Shown piece by piece: positions 10,504-19,763 of a stretch of DNA of 64,000 nucleotides; the first letter of the stretch is position 1, and each line of letters starts with the position of its first letter. The DNA is taken from positions 2,976,001 through 3,040,000 of the forward strand of contig NZ_JANIET010000001.1 in the NCBI RefSeq assembly GCF_024506435.1, read 5' to 3'. The notes below the pieces were generated by a model. The model was not told where the DNA came from and ran no database searches. It was given only the letters and a program-made list of their open reading frames with translations. This DNA comes from Pantoea trifolii. Its GTDB lineage: Bacteria; Pseudomonadota; Gammaproteobacteria; Enterobacterales; Enterobacteriaceae. The position numbers and the translations under genes are program-made.

Positions 10504-12513
10504 ATGTCTTCACGCAGAGAGTTGGCTAACGCGATTCGTGCACTCAGCATGGATGCGGTACAAAAAGCAAATTCCGGACATCCCGGCATGCCGATGGGCA
10601 TGGCCGATATCGCCGAAGTTTTATGGCGCGATTTTCTCCACCATAATCCCAATAATCCGGCATGGATTGATCGCGATCGCTTCATTCTTTCCAACGGTCA
10701 CGGTTCAATGCTGCAATACAGTTTGCTGCATCTCACCGGTTACGATCTGCCGATGGAAGAGTTAAAAAACTTCCGCCAGTTACATTCCAAAACGCCAGGT
10801 CACCCGGAACTCGGATACACGCCAGGCATCGAAACCACCACCGGTCCGCTCGGCCAGGGTTTAGCCAATGCCGTGGGCATGGCGATTGCCGAGCGCACGC
10901 TGGCGGCGCAGTTTAATCAACCCGATCACGATATCGTTGACCATTACACTTACGTGTTTATGGGCGATGGCTGTTTGATGGAAGGCATCTCGCACGAAGT
11001 GTGCTCGCTGGCCGGTACGCTCGGTCTTGGCAAGCTGATTGGTTTCTACGACCACAACGGTATCTCGATTGATGGTGAAACCGAAGGCTGGTTCACCGAC
11101 GATACGCATAAACGCTTTGAAGCCTATAACTGGCATGTGATCGGCAGCGCAGAGGGTATTGATGGCCACGATCCAGAAGCCATTGCGGCGGCCATCAAGG
11201 AAGCGCAAAGCGTTACCGATAAGCCGTCACTGATCATCTGCCGCACGGTGATTGGTTTCGGTTCGCCGAATAAAGCCGGTAAAGAAGAGTCACACGGCGC
11301 AGCGCTGGGCGAAGAAGAAGTGGCGCTGACGCGACAGAAACTCGGCTGGAAGTACCCGGCGTTCGAGATTCCCAAAGAGATTTATCAGCAATGGGATGCT
11401 AAAGAAGCCGGCAGTCAGCGTGAGAAATCCTGGAATGAAAAATTTGCCGCCTACAAAGCCGCCCATCCGCAGCTGGCAGAGGAATTCAGCCGCCGCGTGA
11501 GTGGCGAAATGCCGGTAAATTGGGAAACGGAAACCCAGAAATTTATTGAGCAGTTGCAGGCTAATCCGCAAAAAATTGCCAGCCGTAAAGCCTCGCAAAA
11601 TACGCTGGAAGTGTATGGCAAGCTGCTGCCGGAATTCCTCGGCGGTTCGGCGGATTTGGCACCAAGCAACCTCACTATTTGGTCGGGTTCAAAATCGATC
11701 AAAGAAGATCTCGCCGGTAACTACATTCACTACGGCGTGCGTGAGTTTGGTATGACGGCGATTGGCAACGGCATCGCCACGCACGGCGGCTTCGTGCCGT
11801 ACACTGCAACCTTCCTGATGTTCGTCGAGTATGCGCGTAACGCGGTGCGCATGGCGGCGCTGATGAAAGCGCGTCAGGTGCTGGTGTATACGCATGACTC
11901 CATCGGCCTCGGCGAAGATGGCCCGACGCACCAGCCGGTTGAGCAAATCGCTGGCTTGCGCGTTACGCCAAACCTCAGCTTGTGGCGTCCATGCGATCAG
12001 GTGGAAACCGCTGTAGCCTGGAAAGCTGCCGTTGAGCGCCATCACGGGCCAACCGCGCTGATTCTGTCGCGTCAGAATCTGTTGCAGCCGGATCGTAGCA
12101 AAGAGCAGGTGGCGAATATCGCGCGCGGGGGTTACGTGCTGAAAGATAGCGCGGGCACACCGGAAGCGATCATTATCGCCACCGGTTCAGAGATTGAAAT
12201 CGCGCTCGGCGCGGCGGAAAAACTCACCGCCAACGGCCACAAGATTCGTGTCGTGTCGCTGCCGAGTACCGACGTGTTTGATAAGCAGGATGCCGCTTAT
12301 CGCGAATCGGTGCTGCCATCTGGCGTGAAAGCGCGCGTGGCGGTCGAAGCCGGTATTGCGGATTACTGGTACAAGTATGTCGGGCTGGACGGCGCGATTG
12401 TCGGTATGACCACCTTTGGTGAGTCTGCTCCGGCCGGCAAACTGTTCCCGGAATTTGGTTTCACCGTCGAGAACATCGTTAGCCATACCGAAGCATTACT
12501 CAAGCCACACTAA
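10504..12513 (+). CDS. tktB: Transketolase TktB
   Basis: 669 residues from the ATG at 10504, with AAGGGAG upstream; an in-frame ATG at 10450 lies before this site and is not conserved. Thiamine-diphosphate enzyme moving two-carbon units between sugar phosphates. Seen: TPP motif GDGCLMEG, the N-terminal [16 protein letters not shown] substrate loop, the transketolase signature [17 protein letters not shown], and [10 protein letters not shown] in the C-terminal domain. Position after talA makes this the TktB isozyme rather than TktA. A strong terminator follows. Confidence 0.95.
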   Translation: MSSRRELANAIRALSMDAVQKANSGHPGMPMGMADIAEVLWRDFLHHNPNNPAWIDRDRFILSNGHGSMLQYSLLHLTGYDLPMEELKNFRQLHSKTPGHPELGYTPGIETTTGPLGQGLANAVGMAIAERTLAAQFNQPDHDIVDHYTYVFMGDGCLMEGISHEVCSLAGTLGLGKLIGFYDHNGISIDGETEGWFTDDTHKRFEAYNWHVIGSAEGIDGHDPEAIAAAIKEAQSVTDKPSLIICRTVIGFGSPNKAGKEESHGAALGEEEVALTRQKLGWKYPAFEIPKEIYQQWDAKEAGSQREKSWNEKFAAYKAAHPQLAEEFSRRVSGEMPVNWETETQKFIEQLQANPQKIASRKASQNTLEVYGKLLPEFLGGSADLAPSNLTIWSGSKSIKEDLAGNYIHYGVREFGMTAIGNGIATHGGFVPYTATFLMFVEYARNAVRMAALMKARQVLVYTHDSIGLGEDGPTHQPVEQIAGLRVTPNLSLWRPCDQVETAVAWKAAVERHHGPTALILSRQNLLQPDRSKEQVANIARGGYVLKDSAGTPEAIIIATGSEIEIALGAAEKLTANGHKIRVVSLPSTDVFDKQDAAYRESVLPSGVKARVAVEAGIADYWYKYVGLDGAIVGMTTFGESAPAGKLFPEFGFTVENIVSHTEALLKPH

Positions 12514-12519
12514 TCGATC

Positions 12520-12555
12520 TGGCCCTGCGTCTTTTTGGCGTAAGGGCCATTTTTT
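12520..12555 (+). terminator. Rho-independent terminator of talA-tktB
   Basis: Inverted repeat TGGCCCT (12520-12526) and AGGGCCA (12543-12549) with a 16-base loop, followed by six T residues, 7 bases after the tktB stop. Confidence 0.8.
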
Positions 12556-12659
12556 GATCACAGCCTGATACAGAAAAAAATCTGCCCTGCCCTCTTCACG
12601 CCTCGCTCAAACTGATTACTATAAGCTTTCCTCCGATTCTCATAGCGGACGCTTTCCCG

Positions 12660-13829
12660 TTGAAAAAACGTACTCCTTTTTTACTGGCCTTAATGGTTTC
12701 AGTGCTTCCATTAAAAAGCATGGCGCAGTCATCGCCCGATCCACTGTTGGCATCGCAAATTGTTGATCGTTACGCTGAGCACATTTTCTATGGCAGCGGC
12801 GCAACCGGCATGGCGCTGGTAGCGATTGACGGCAATCAGCGGGTTTTCGCCAGCTTTGGTGATACGCGCCCCGGCAACAACGTGCGTCCGCAGCCCGATT
12901 CGGTGATTCGTATTGCCTCGCTCAGCAAGCTGATGACCAGCGAAGTGATGGTGAAGATGGCCGAGCGCGGTCAGCTGCGTCTTGACGATCCGCTGAGCAA
13001 ATACGCGCCGCCTGGCGCGCGCGTGCCAAGCTATAACGGCCAGCCGATTCGCCTGATTAACCTCTCCACGCATACCAGCGGCCTGCCGCGCGAGCAGCCC
13101 GGCGGTAAACCGCATCGTCCGGTGTTTGTCTGGCCAACCAAGTCCGATCGCTGGCAATGGCTGAGCGGCGCCGCATTAAAGGCCGCGCCGGGCACCAATG
13201 CCGCCTATTCCAACCTGGGCTTTGATCTGCTGAGCGATGCACTCGCCAAAGCGGCGGGCATGCCGTATCCGGCGCTGTTTCAACAGTTGATAACGCGTCC
13301 GTTGGGCATGAAAGACACCACTTTCACGCCGTCACCGGATCAGTGTCAGCGCCTGATGATTGCGGAGAAAGGCGCCAGTCCGTGTAACAACACGCTGGCG
13401 GCTATCGGCAGCGGCGGCGTTTACTCAACGCCAGACGATATGGGCCGCTGGATGCAGCAGTTCCTCAACTCGGCGGTGAATCACCGCACGCCGCAAATCG
13501 ATCGCCTGCAAACGCTGATCTACCGCCGCGACCAGTTGACCAAAGTCGAAGGCATGGATGTGCCGGGTCGCGCCGATGCGCTGGGCATGGGTTGGGTGTA
13601 TATGGGGCCGAAGGAAGGTCGTCCGGGAATTATTCAGAAAACCGGCGGCGGCGGCGGTTTCATTACCTATATGGCGATGGTGCCGCAGCACAACATTGGT
13701 GTGTTTGTGGTGGTGACGCGCTCGCCGTTAACGCGTTTCACCCCGATGAGCGATGGCGTGAATAATATGCTGACGGAATTGGTGGCCAATCAGTCGGGTT
13801 CACCGATGACGGTGCAAGCGATTCGTTAA
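12660..13829 (+). CDS. ampH: D-alanyl-D-alanine carboxypeptidase/endopeptidase AmpH
   Basis: 389 residues, class C beta-lactamase fold; a periplasmic penicillin-binding protein acting on peptidoglycan peptides. Cleavable signal peptide (residues 1 to about 22, ending SMAQ). Active-site motifs: SLSK (Ser-x-x-Lys, near residue 92), YSN in AAYSNLGFD, and KTG in IIQKTGGGGG. The start is a TTG at 12660; the next in-frame ATG (MVSVLPLK) would remove most of the signal, so TTG is preferred although its ribosome site is weak. In E. coli ampH is elsewhere, so its place after tktB is lineage-specific. Confidence 0.92.
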   Translation: MKKRTPFLLALMVSVLPLKSMAQSSPDPLLASQIVDRYAEHIFYGSGATGMALVAIDGNQRVFASFGDTRPGNNVRPQPDSVIRIASLSKLMTSEVMVKMAERGQLRLDDPLSKYAPPGARVPSYNGQPIRLINLSTHTSGLPREQPGGKPHRPVFVWPTKSDRWQWLSGAALKAAPGTNAAYSNLGFDLLSDALAKAAGMPYPALFQQLITRPLGMKDTTFTPSPDQCQRLMIAEKGASPCNNTLAAIGSGGVYSTPDDMGRWMQQFLNSAVNHRTPQIDRLQTLIYRRDQLTKVEGMDVPGRADALGMGWVYMGPKEGRPGIIQKTGGGGGFITYMAMVPQHNIGVFVVVTRSPLTRFTPMSDGVNNMLTELVANQSGSPMTVQAIR

Positions 13830-13841
13830 TCATATGGGGAA

Positions 13842-13865
13842 GGTCGCCATTAATGGCGACCCTAC
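13842..13865 (-). repeat. REP-like palindrome (canonical stem)
   Basis: Reads GGTCGCCAT, loop TA, ATGGCGACC, then CTAC (foot on the minus strand). It fills the 39-bp gap between convergent ampH and ypfG, one base-triplet from the ypfG stop. Confidence 0.9.
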
Positions 13866-13868
13866 AGA

Positions 13869-14942
13869 TTAACGCGACTGCACCGGGTTCTGCGATTCGG
13901 TAACCCACAACGTTGGCCAATCTTCACTGCTGTGCCACGCATCGCAGGTCTTCTCTTCCGCATACTCCGCCAGCACAAATTCGTTGCCGTCATATTGCCA
14001 GCGCGTCGCCACGCCGCAATCCCCCAATCCACGTCCTTTACTGAAGGTGTAAAGCAATCCATGGCTGGCATCGAATTCGGCGTTCACCAACTCCAGCTGA
14101 TTATCGCTGCGTGATGCTGGGGTGAACGGCAACGTTAAGCTCAAGCCACGCGACACATAAGGCGCATCACGCGTCACTTCAAATGCCAGATCGATAACGT
14201 TGTAAGCACCGGTTTCACAGCTGATCAGCAGCAGCGCTTTGCTGTCGGTCAGCGGTGAAACGCTCACTTCACGCCGCAGCGGATCGAGCGAGCAGTTATC
14301 GGTATTCACCCGCCAGGTACCAAAATCAATCAAACCGCTGGTCTCTTCCTGCGTCAGCGGCGGCGGCGGCGGTAACGGCGCGGGTAACGCCGGCAACGCG
14401 GGTTGCGGCGGCACATCCCACTGCACGCGGTCGCCACGCTTCACCCAGGCGCTGGCACCGTTGACGCGGCCCTGCACGTCATCCATCAACAATAACGCTG
14501 CCTTCATGCCGCTGAGCGGAATGGTGGCGTTGGCTTTGTAGGTCAATTGCAGATTCTGCGCATCCAGCGTCTGCGCCAGGAACTCGTCGATGGCGATAGC
14601 ATTGCTGGTCGCCAGATGATGCGGCTCCACCGTCCAGTGTTTGAGATCCGGCGTCAGACGGCGTTGATCGAGCAGCAAATTATCCTTGAGCGGGCCGCCA
14701 GGCAGCTCACCGCTGTAGGCGCTGCCGTAATCGATGCGCAGTAAGGGGCGATCGTTGACGCCAGCATGACGTGAAATCGTCATCACTAAGCCGTTGTCAC
14801 CGGGAAAACTGCGTGCCACGCAAAAAGCCGCATTGTTACAGGTCAGTTGCCAGTCAGAAAATGACTTTTGCAGTGGCTGAGCCTGTACGCACGCGACAAA
14901 AAGAAAGGGCAATAAAAGCAGTAACTTCATCCAATACGACAT
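13869..14942 (-). CDS. ypfG: DUF1176 periplasmic protein YpfG
   Basis: 357 residues from the ATG at 14942 (a TTG directly before it is in frame but unneeded). Signal peptide with a leucine-rich core and probable cleavage after VQA (residue 21). The mature part matches DUF1176, including CVARSFPGDNGL near the start; four or more cysteines suggest periplasmic disulfides. A proline/alanine linker (about residues 175-200) splits it into two halves. Function unknown. Position between tktB/ampH and nudK corresponds to ypfG of E. coli, which supports the symbol. Confidence 0.85.
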   Translation of the reverse strand: MSYWMKLLLLLPFLFVACVQAQPLQKSFSDWQLTCNNAAFCVARSFPGDNGLVMTISRHAGVNDRPLLRIDYGSAYSGELPGGPLKDNLLLDQRRLTPDLKHWTVEPHHLATSNAIAIDEFLAQTLDAQNLQLTYKANATIPLSGMKAALLLMDDVQGRVNGASAWVKRGDRVQWDVPPQPALPALPAPLPPPPPLTQEETSGLIDFGTWRVNTDNCSLDPLRREVSVSPLTDSKALLLISCETGAYNVIDLAFEVTRDAPYVSRGLSLTLPFTPASRSDNQLELVNAEFDASHGLLYTFSKGRGLGDCGVATRWQYDGNEFVLAEYAEEKTCDAWHSSEDWPTLWVTESQNPVQSR

Positions 14943-15158
14943 CAAAAAAATCGGTCCCCAAATTCCTGGAAAGAAAATAATAGCGCAACGGGAACGCTGT
15001 CAGCAGGCCTAAACTGTGAGCCGGCCCTAAAAGCGGGGTCAACCGCTGAAAAAGACATCACCTTGTAGCGATCGGGTATTGGATGACGCAATGGCTCATC
15101 ATCCGTTTTGACCGATTCCTGCTCAATCGGATTCGTCGCACTCTTGTTGGCGCATCAC

Positions 15159-15195
15159 AAACGGTCAAATACACACAAACGGTCATAAGCGGTCA
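15159..15195 (+). promoter_or_regulatory. Three direct repeats A-A-R-CGGTCA, candidate operators
   Basis: AAACGGTCA at 15159-15167 and 15177-15185 and AAGCGGTCA at 15187-15195 (start-to-start 18 and 10 bp). An inverted copy, TGACCG, lies at 15109-15114. Repeated sites of this kind upstream of a DeoR-family gene are candidates for autoregulatory operators; the binding protein is not proven. Confidence 0.45.
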
Positions 15196-15264
15196 TGTTA
15201 GATTAAATCCATGTTGAGGCTATGCAACGCGCGTAGAGCGCGGATTTCGCGGCATCAGGCGCTT

Positions 15265-15286
15265 TTATGCGAGTCGCATCACGTAA
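15265..15286. promoter_or_regulatory. Candidate CRP-cAMP site
   Basis: TGCGA, six bases, TCACG within a partly symmetric 22-bp site; 8 of 10 core positions match TGTGA-N6-TCACA. Catabolite control would be expected for a sugar-uptake operon. Distance to the ATG of the regulator is about 145 bp. Confidence 0.4.
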
Positions 15287-15430
15287 TTTTGATAACCAGA
15301 CATCTCATTTACATCAAAGAAAGATCCAGATCACTCTAATCAGCTAAGGCGTTTTGGTGACTGTGGACTCGTGCGCAGCCCACACTTTCCAAATGCGCTA
15401 TCCAGTAATTTATATCCATCGGAGGTTAGT

Positions 15431-16261
15431 ATGTTGCCGATTGAAAGACAGCAGCGAATTATTGACGAATTAAATGTAAATGGTCGGGTCATTGTCGCTG
15501 AATTAGTCACGTTATGTCAGGTTTCACAAGAAACCATTCGGCGTGATTTAACTCAGCTGGAGAAACGTGGTCTGTTACAACGCAGTCACGGTGGTGCGGT
15601 ACCAGCAAAACGACAGGCCGCTAACATTCAGGGGAATACAAGAGGCGTTAACGAGTATGAATTATCTTTCCGCCAGAGAATAAATGAACACGTTGATGCC
15701 AAGATGGCGATTGCCAAACGCGCACTCGATTTCATTAGCCCCGGCGATTGTCTATTACTCGATAGCAGCACCACTTGCTGGTATTTAGCGCGACAGCTGC
15801 CAGATATTGAATTAACGGTATTAACCAATTCCATCAGGATTGTGCAAACCCTTGCGGCGCGCGGCAGCATCCGCACCATCTGTCTGGGGGGAGAATATTC
15901 TGACCGTTATGAAGATTTCCACGGCGTGGTCGCCGAGCAACCGCTCAGGGAATTTCAGATCAATAAGATCTTTTTTTCCTGTAGCAGTTTAGGCAATGAC
16001 GGTTATTTACGCGAAGGTAACGAAAACAACGCACATTTAAAACAGCAAATGTTATTAGCAGCGGAAAGAAAACATCTGTTGCTGGACGGAAGTAAATTCC
16101 TGCGGCCCTCATTCGCGCGTATTTGTCATTATCGCGATGTGGACTTTCTCATTACTGACCAATTAAAAGACAAAGAGCTGGAACAAGAATTAGCGTGGAA
16201 CGGCGTCAATATTATTGATTGCTCCCAGCGCAGCCATTCTATGCAGCTAATAAAAAATTAA
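15431..16261 (+). CDS. DeoR-family transcriptional regulator of the sugar operon
   Basis: 276 residues from the ATG at 15431, which follows GGAGG at ideal spacing; the open frame extends upstream without homology. DeoR layout: N-terminal winged helix-turn-helix (MLPIERQQRIIDELNVNGRV, then VSQETIRRDLTQLEKRGLL with the TIRRDL recognition helix), then a sugar-phosphate-sensing domain with LLLDSSTTCWYLA and DGSKFLRPSFARI. Such proteins are usually repressors released by a phosphorylated sugar. It is the first gene of the operon, 12 bp before the binding-protein gene, so autoregulation is likely. The ligand may be an intermediate made by the two kinases downstream. Confidence 0.93.
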   Translation: MLPIERQQRIIDELNVNGRVIVAELVTLCQVSQETIRRDLTQLEKRGLLQRSHGGAVPAKRQAANIQGNTRGVNEYELSFRQRINEHVDAKMAIAKRALDFISPGDCLLLDSSTTCWYLARQLPDIELTVLTNSIRIVQTLAARGSIRTICLGGEYSDRYEDFHGVVAEQPLREFQINKIFFSCSSLGNDGYLREGNENNAHLKQQMLLAAERKHLLLDGSKFLRPSFARICHYRDVDFLITDQLKDKELEQELAWNGVNIIDCSQRSHSMQLIKN

Positions 16262-16273
16262 ATCGGAGTCTTT

Positions 16274-17257
16274 ATGAAAAAACATCTTATCGCCTGTTCT
16301 CTGCTCGCCCTGTTTGCCGCCTCCGGCGCGCACGCTGCTGACAAATTACGCATGGGCATCGTGGTGAAAATTGGCGGTATTCCGTGGTTCAACGCCATGG
16401 AAGCGGGCATCAAGAGTGAAGCGGCGAAACGCGGCATTGACGCGTGGATGGTGGGCCCAACGGCGGCCGATCCGGCTCTGCAGGTGCGTGCTATCGAAGA
16501 TTTGATTGCCCAGAAGGTCGACATCATTGGCGTGGTGCCGAATGACCCGAAGGTGCTGGAGCCGGTGCTGAAGCGCGCCCGTGATGCTGGCATTGAAGTC
16601 ATCACCCACGAATCGCCGGATCAGAAAGGCGCTAACTGGGACTTCGAACTGGTGGATGCGCCGACGCACGGCATCAACCATATGAAAGCGCTGGCGAAAT
16701 GCATGCATGAAGAGGGCAAATACGCCATGTACGTCGGCAGCCTGACCGTGCCATTGCATCAGCAGTGGACCGATGCGGCGTTGAATTACCAGAAAGAACA
16801 CTATCCGAAGATGCAGATGGTCACCGACAAGTTTGGCGTCGGCGAATCGCTGGATGACTCGATTCGTACCACCAATGAGCTGATGTCCAAATACCCGGAT
16901 TTGAAAGGGATTATGGCCTTTGGTTCACAAGGTCCGATTGGCGCCGGTCGTGCGGTGATGAACCGTAACAAAATTGATCAGGTGTGCGTGATTGGTGCCT
17001 TCAGTCCTGGCCAGGGCGCATCGCTGGTGCAGCGCGGCGCAATCAAAGGCGGCTACATCTGGAACCCGCAGACCGCTGGCGAAGTGTTCGTGCGCATCGC
17101 CGACATGATGCAGAAGAAAGAGCCAATCACCGACGGAATGACCATCGAGGGTTTAGGCAAAGTGAAAGTTGACGAGGCGACCCACACCATCCTCGGCAAC
17201 AACACCGAAAGCCTGGACAAAGAGAACCTGCCAAAACTGGTGAAAATGGGGCTGTAA
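16274..17257 (+). CDS. Periplasmic sugar-binding protein (ribose/allose type)
   Basis: 327 residues with a clear signal peptide (cleavage after AHA at residue 21). Periplasmic-binding-protein type I fold: MGIVVKIGGIPWFNAMEAG at the start of the mature protein, QKVDIIGVVPNDPKVLEPVL for the domain-1 hinge, and GSQGPIGAGRAV in domain 2. It captures the sugar for the ABC importer encoded downstream. Neighbouring AlsE- and AlsK-type enzymes suggest allose, allulose or a related sugar, but the pocket residues were not mapped. Its stop overlaps the ATPase start (TAATG). Confidence 0.92.
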   Translation: MKKHLIACSLLALFAASGAHAADKLRMGIVVKIGGIPWFNAMEAGIKSEAAKRGIDAWMVGPTAADPALQVRAIEDLIAQKVDIIGVVPNDPKVLEPVLKRARDAGIEVITHESPDQKGANWDFELVDAPTHGINHMKALAKCMHEEGKYAMYVGSLTVPLHQQWTDAALNYQKEHYPKMQMVTDKFGVGESLDDSIRTTNELMSKYPDLKGIMAFGSQGPIGAGRAVMNRNKIDQVCVIGAFSPGQGASLVQRGAIKGGYIWNPQTAGEVFVRIADMMQKKEPITDGMTIEGLGKVKVDEATHTILGNNTESLDKENLPKLVKMGL

Positions 17258-18765
17258 TGATGAAAGAGGTGATCCCACAGACGCTGATTGCGCTCGACAA
17301 CCTGTCGAAAACATTTGGTGGCAACCGCGCACTGAGCGATATCTCGCTGACCTTACTGGCTGGCGAAGTGCACTGTCTCGCTGGCACCAACGGCTGTGGC
17401 AAGAGCACCTTAATCAAAGTCATTTCCGGGGTGCACGCCCCGGATAGCGGCAGCCGCATTACGCTGGGCGAAGGCCCAAGCTTCCCGCGTCTGACCACAC
17501 GTCAGGCGCGTGACTTCGGCATCCAGGTGATTTATCAGGATCTGTCGCTGTTCCCCAATCTCAGCGTGGCGGAAAACATCGCCTTCGAGCACAACCTGAG
17601 TAGCCTGCTCGGCTGGCACCGCAAAGCCAAACTGCGTGAATCGGCGCAGCGCATCATTGATGAGCTGAAGTTTGACCTCGACCTCGATGAAAAAGTGGCA
17701 TCGCTGTCGATTGCCGCCCGCCAGCAGGTCGCGATTTGCCGTGCGCTGGTCGCCGATGCGCGGCTGGTGATCATGGATGAGCCGACTGCTTCATTGACGC
17801 GCACCGAAGTGAATCAGCTGCTGCGCACCGTGCGTTACCTCAAAGACAAAAACATCTGCGTGGTGTTTGTCAGCCATCGTCTGGATGAAGTGCTGGAGAT
17901 TTCGGATCGCGTGACGGTGATCCGCGACGGCCGCAAAATGGGCTGCTGGCCCGCCAAAGCGATGACGCCGCACCATCTGACCGAACTGATGACCGGCCTG
18001 AAACTCGACTATCAGCTAAAAACGCCGACGCGCAATGACGATCGCCTGATCCTCGAAGTCGAAAAGCTGACGCGCGCCGGACAATATCACGACGTTAATT
18101 TCAAACTCTATCAGGGCGAAGTGCTGGGCCTGTGCGGCCTGCTGGGATCTGGGCGCACCGAACTGGCACTGTCGCTGTTTGGCATGACCAAGCCCGACAG
18201 CGGCAAGATCTGGCTCGACAGCAAACCGGTGCGCTTCCGTGGACACGAGGACGCGATCAAAGCGGGTATCGGTTATGTCTCTGAAGATCGCTTAACGCTG
18301 GGTTTGGTGCAGCAGCAATCGGTGGCCGACAACATGGTGCTGCCGATCCTCGACAAACTGCAAAACCGTTTCCACCTGATTGACGAATACCGCAAGAATA
18401 AGCTGATCCTGCAGTGGATTCAGCAGCTTGGCGTGCGCGTCGCCGATCCCAATCTGGCGATCTCCACGCTCTCCGGCGGCAACCAGCAGAAAATCGTGCT
18501 GGCGAAATGGGTGCTGACCCAGCCGCGCATCCTGATCCTCGATTCGCCCACGGTTGGCGTGGATGTCGGCGCTAAAGCCAGCATCTATCAGCTGATTCAT
18601 CTGCTGGCGAAGGAAGGTTTGTCGATCATCCTGATTTCCGACGAAGTGCCCGAGGTTTGGTACAACTGCGACCGCATCCTGCACTTCCGTGATGGCACCG
18701 TTCATGCCGAATACCAACCCGATACCGTTGAGCAACAGCAGCTGGCGGAGGTGATCAATGCCTGA
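17257..18765 (+). CDS. Sugar ABC transporter ATPase (RbsA/AlsA type, two domains)
   Basis: 502 residues with two fused nucleotide-binding domains, as in RbsA and AlsA. Domain 1: Walker A GTNGCGKST, Walker B LVIMDEPTAS. Domain 2 (from about 250): degenerate Walker A GLLGSGRTEL, signature LSGGNQQK, Walker B ILILDSPTVGVDVG. The first signature reads LSIAARQQ, with the usual LSGG altered, which is common in this family. Energises uptake through the two downstream permeases. Starts in overlap with the binding-protein stop and ends 8 bases inside the first permease gene. Confidence 0.93.
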   Translation: MMKEVIPQTLIALDNLSKTFGGNRALSDISLTLLAGEVHCLAGTNGCGKSTLIKVISGVHAPDSGSRITLGEGPSFPRLTTRQARDFGIQVIYQDLSLFPNLSVAENIAFEHNLSSLLGWHRKAKLRESAQRIIDELKFDLDLDEKVASLSIAARQQVAICRALVADARLVIMDEPTASLTRTEVNQLLRTVRYLKDKNICVVFVSHRLDEVLEISDRVTVIRDGRKMGCWPAKAMTPHHLTELMTGLKLDYQLKTPTRNDDRLILEVEKLTRAGQYHDVNFKLYQGEVLGLCGLLGSGRTELALSLFGMTKPDSGKIWLDSKPVRFRGHEDAIKAGIGYVSEDRLTLGLVQQQSVADNMVLPILDKLQNRFHLIDEYRKNKLILQWIQQLGVRVADPNLAISTLSGGNQQKIVLAKWVLTQPRILILDSPTVGVDVGAKASIYQLIHLLAKEGLSIILISDEVPEVWYNCDRILHFRDGTVHAEYQPDTVEQQQLAEVINA

Positions 18766-19747
18766 TTTTTCTCGTTTACGTCCGAGCTCCAGCCAGGGCT
18801 GGCTTGCCTGGGTTTTGCTGGCGTTCATCGTGTTTTTCTCTGCCGCCAGCGACCAGTTCCTGACGGTGCAAAACCTGCTGGATCTGGCGGAAAGCTACGC
18901 CGTGACCGGCATCTTCGCCCTCGGCCTGTTTGTGGTGCTGGTGACCGGCGGCATCGATATCTCCTTTGCTGCGGTGGCGTCGGTGGTGCAATACCTGATC
19001 GCCTCGCTGTTTGTGCAGTTCCAGTTTGATAACGCCCTGCTCAGCATTCTGCTGGCGGTGGTGTGCGGCACGCTGTTTGGCGTAATCAACGCCCTGCTGA
19101 TTACCTCGCTGCGCGTGGTTTCGATCATCATCACCATCAGCATGCAGTCGCTGCTGTTTGGCCTGTTGATGTGGGTAACCGGCGGCAAAAGCCTCTATTC
19201 GCTGCCGGACTGGTGGATCACGCTGCGCAGCGTGCTGCCCTTCAACTGGCAAGGCAACAGCTTCCAGATTGGATTGCCGCTGGTGACCATGCTGGTGATT
19301 GCCGGACTCACCGCGCTGCTGCTGAACAAAACCAATCTTGGCCGCCAGCTGTATGCGGTAGGCGGCGATGCGGAATCGGCGCGCCGTATCGGTATTCGCG
19401 TGGGTCTTATCCACATCTTCGCCTACGGCTGGCTGGGTGCGATGGCGGCGATTGGCGGCTTAGTGCAGGTCTATCGCATGGGTGAAGTGGTGCCGAATGC
19501 GCTGGTTGGCGGCGAGCTGGATGTGCTGGCGGCCACGGTGCTGGGCGGTGCCAGCCTGATGGGCGGCAAAGGCACGGTGAGCGGCACCTTAATGGGCGTG
19601 TTCCTCATCGCCATTCTGAAGAACGGCCTCAACCTGATTGGCGTCTCCAACTACTTCATGAACATCGTGGTGGGCGGCGTGATCATGGTGGCCATCGCCG
19701 TGACTCACTACAAAAAACGTAAAGAAACTGATGTCAGTTTCGTCTAA
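18758..19747 (+). CDS. Sugar ABC transporter permease 1
   Basis: 329 residues, eight or more hydrophobic segments; branched-chain/ribose-type permease family (RbsC-like). Typical blocks: VTGGIDISFAAVASV, YAVGGDAESARRIGI, and GELDVLAATVLGGASLMGGKGT. It probably pairs with the second permease next to it, since the two differ in sequence. Overlaps the ATPase gene by 8 bases, and the next gene starts 16 bases after its stop. Confidence 0.92.
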   Translation: MPDFSRLRPSSSQGWLAWVLLAFIVFFSAASDQFLTVQNLLDLAESYAVTGIFALGLFVVLVTGGIDISFAAVASVVQYLIASLFVQFQFDNALLSILLAVVCGTLFGVINALLITSLRVVSIIITISMQSLLFGLLMWVTGGKSLYSLPDWWITLRSVLPFNWQGNSFQIGLPLVTMLVIAGLTALLLNKTNLGRQLYAVGGDAESARRIGIRVGLIHIFAYGWLGAMAAIGGLVQVYRMGEVVPNALVGGELDVLAATVLGGASLMGGKGTVSGTLMGVFLIAILKNGLNLIGVSNYFMNIVVGGVIMVAIAVTHYKKRKETDVSFV

Positions 19748-19763
19748 CGGAAGGCGCATTCAC

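Larger units (their letters stand above)
14943..15430. other. 488-bp intergenic control region of the sugar operon
   Basis: No coding sequence is supported here. It separates divergent ypfG from the sugar-operon regulator. Contents seen: a cluster of CGGTCA repeats (15109-15195) and a CRP-like palindrome at 15265-15286. No convincing -10/-35 pair could be chosen by eye. Confidence 0.6.

Noticed and set aside
13869..14942. YpfG as a lipoprotein
   Set aside because: The cysteine in FVACVQA lacks a proper lipobox (no small residue pattern L-[AST]-[GA]-C), and a normal signal-peptidase I site follows it.
15159..15195. CGGTCA repeats as Pho boxes
   Set aside because: The repeats lack the CTGTCAT core, and spacings are 18 and 10 bp rather than 11; a DeoR operator fits the context better.
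17257..18765. The altered first ABC signature (LSIAARQQ) as a sign of decay in the sugar ATPase
   Set aside because: RbsA-type fused ATPases often have one non-canonical signature; Walker A of domain 1 and the second LSGGNQQK are intact.
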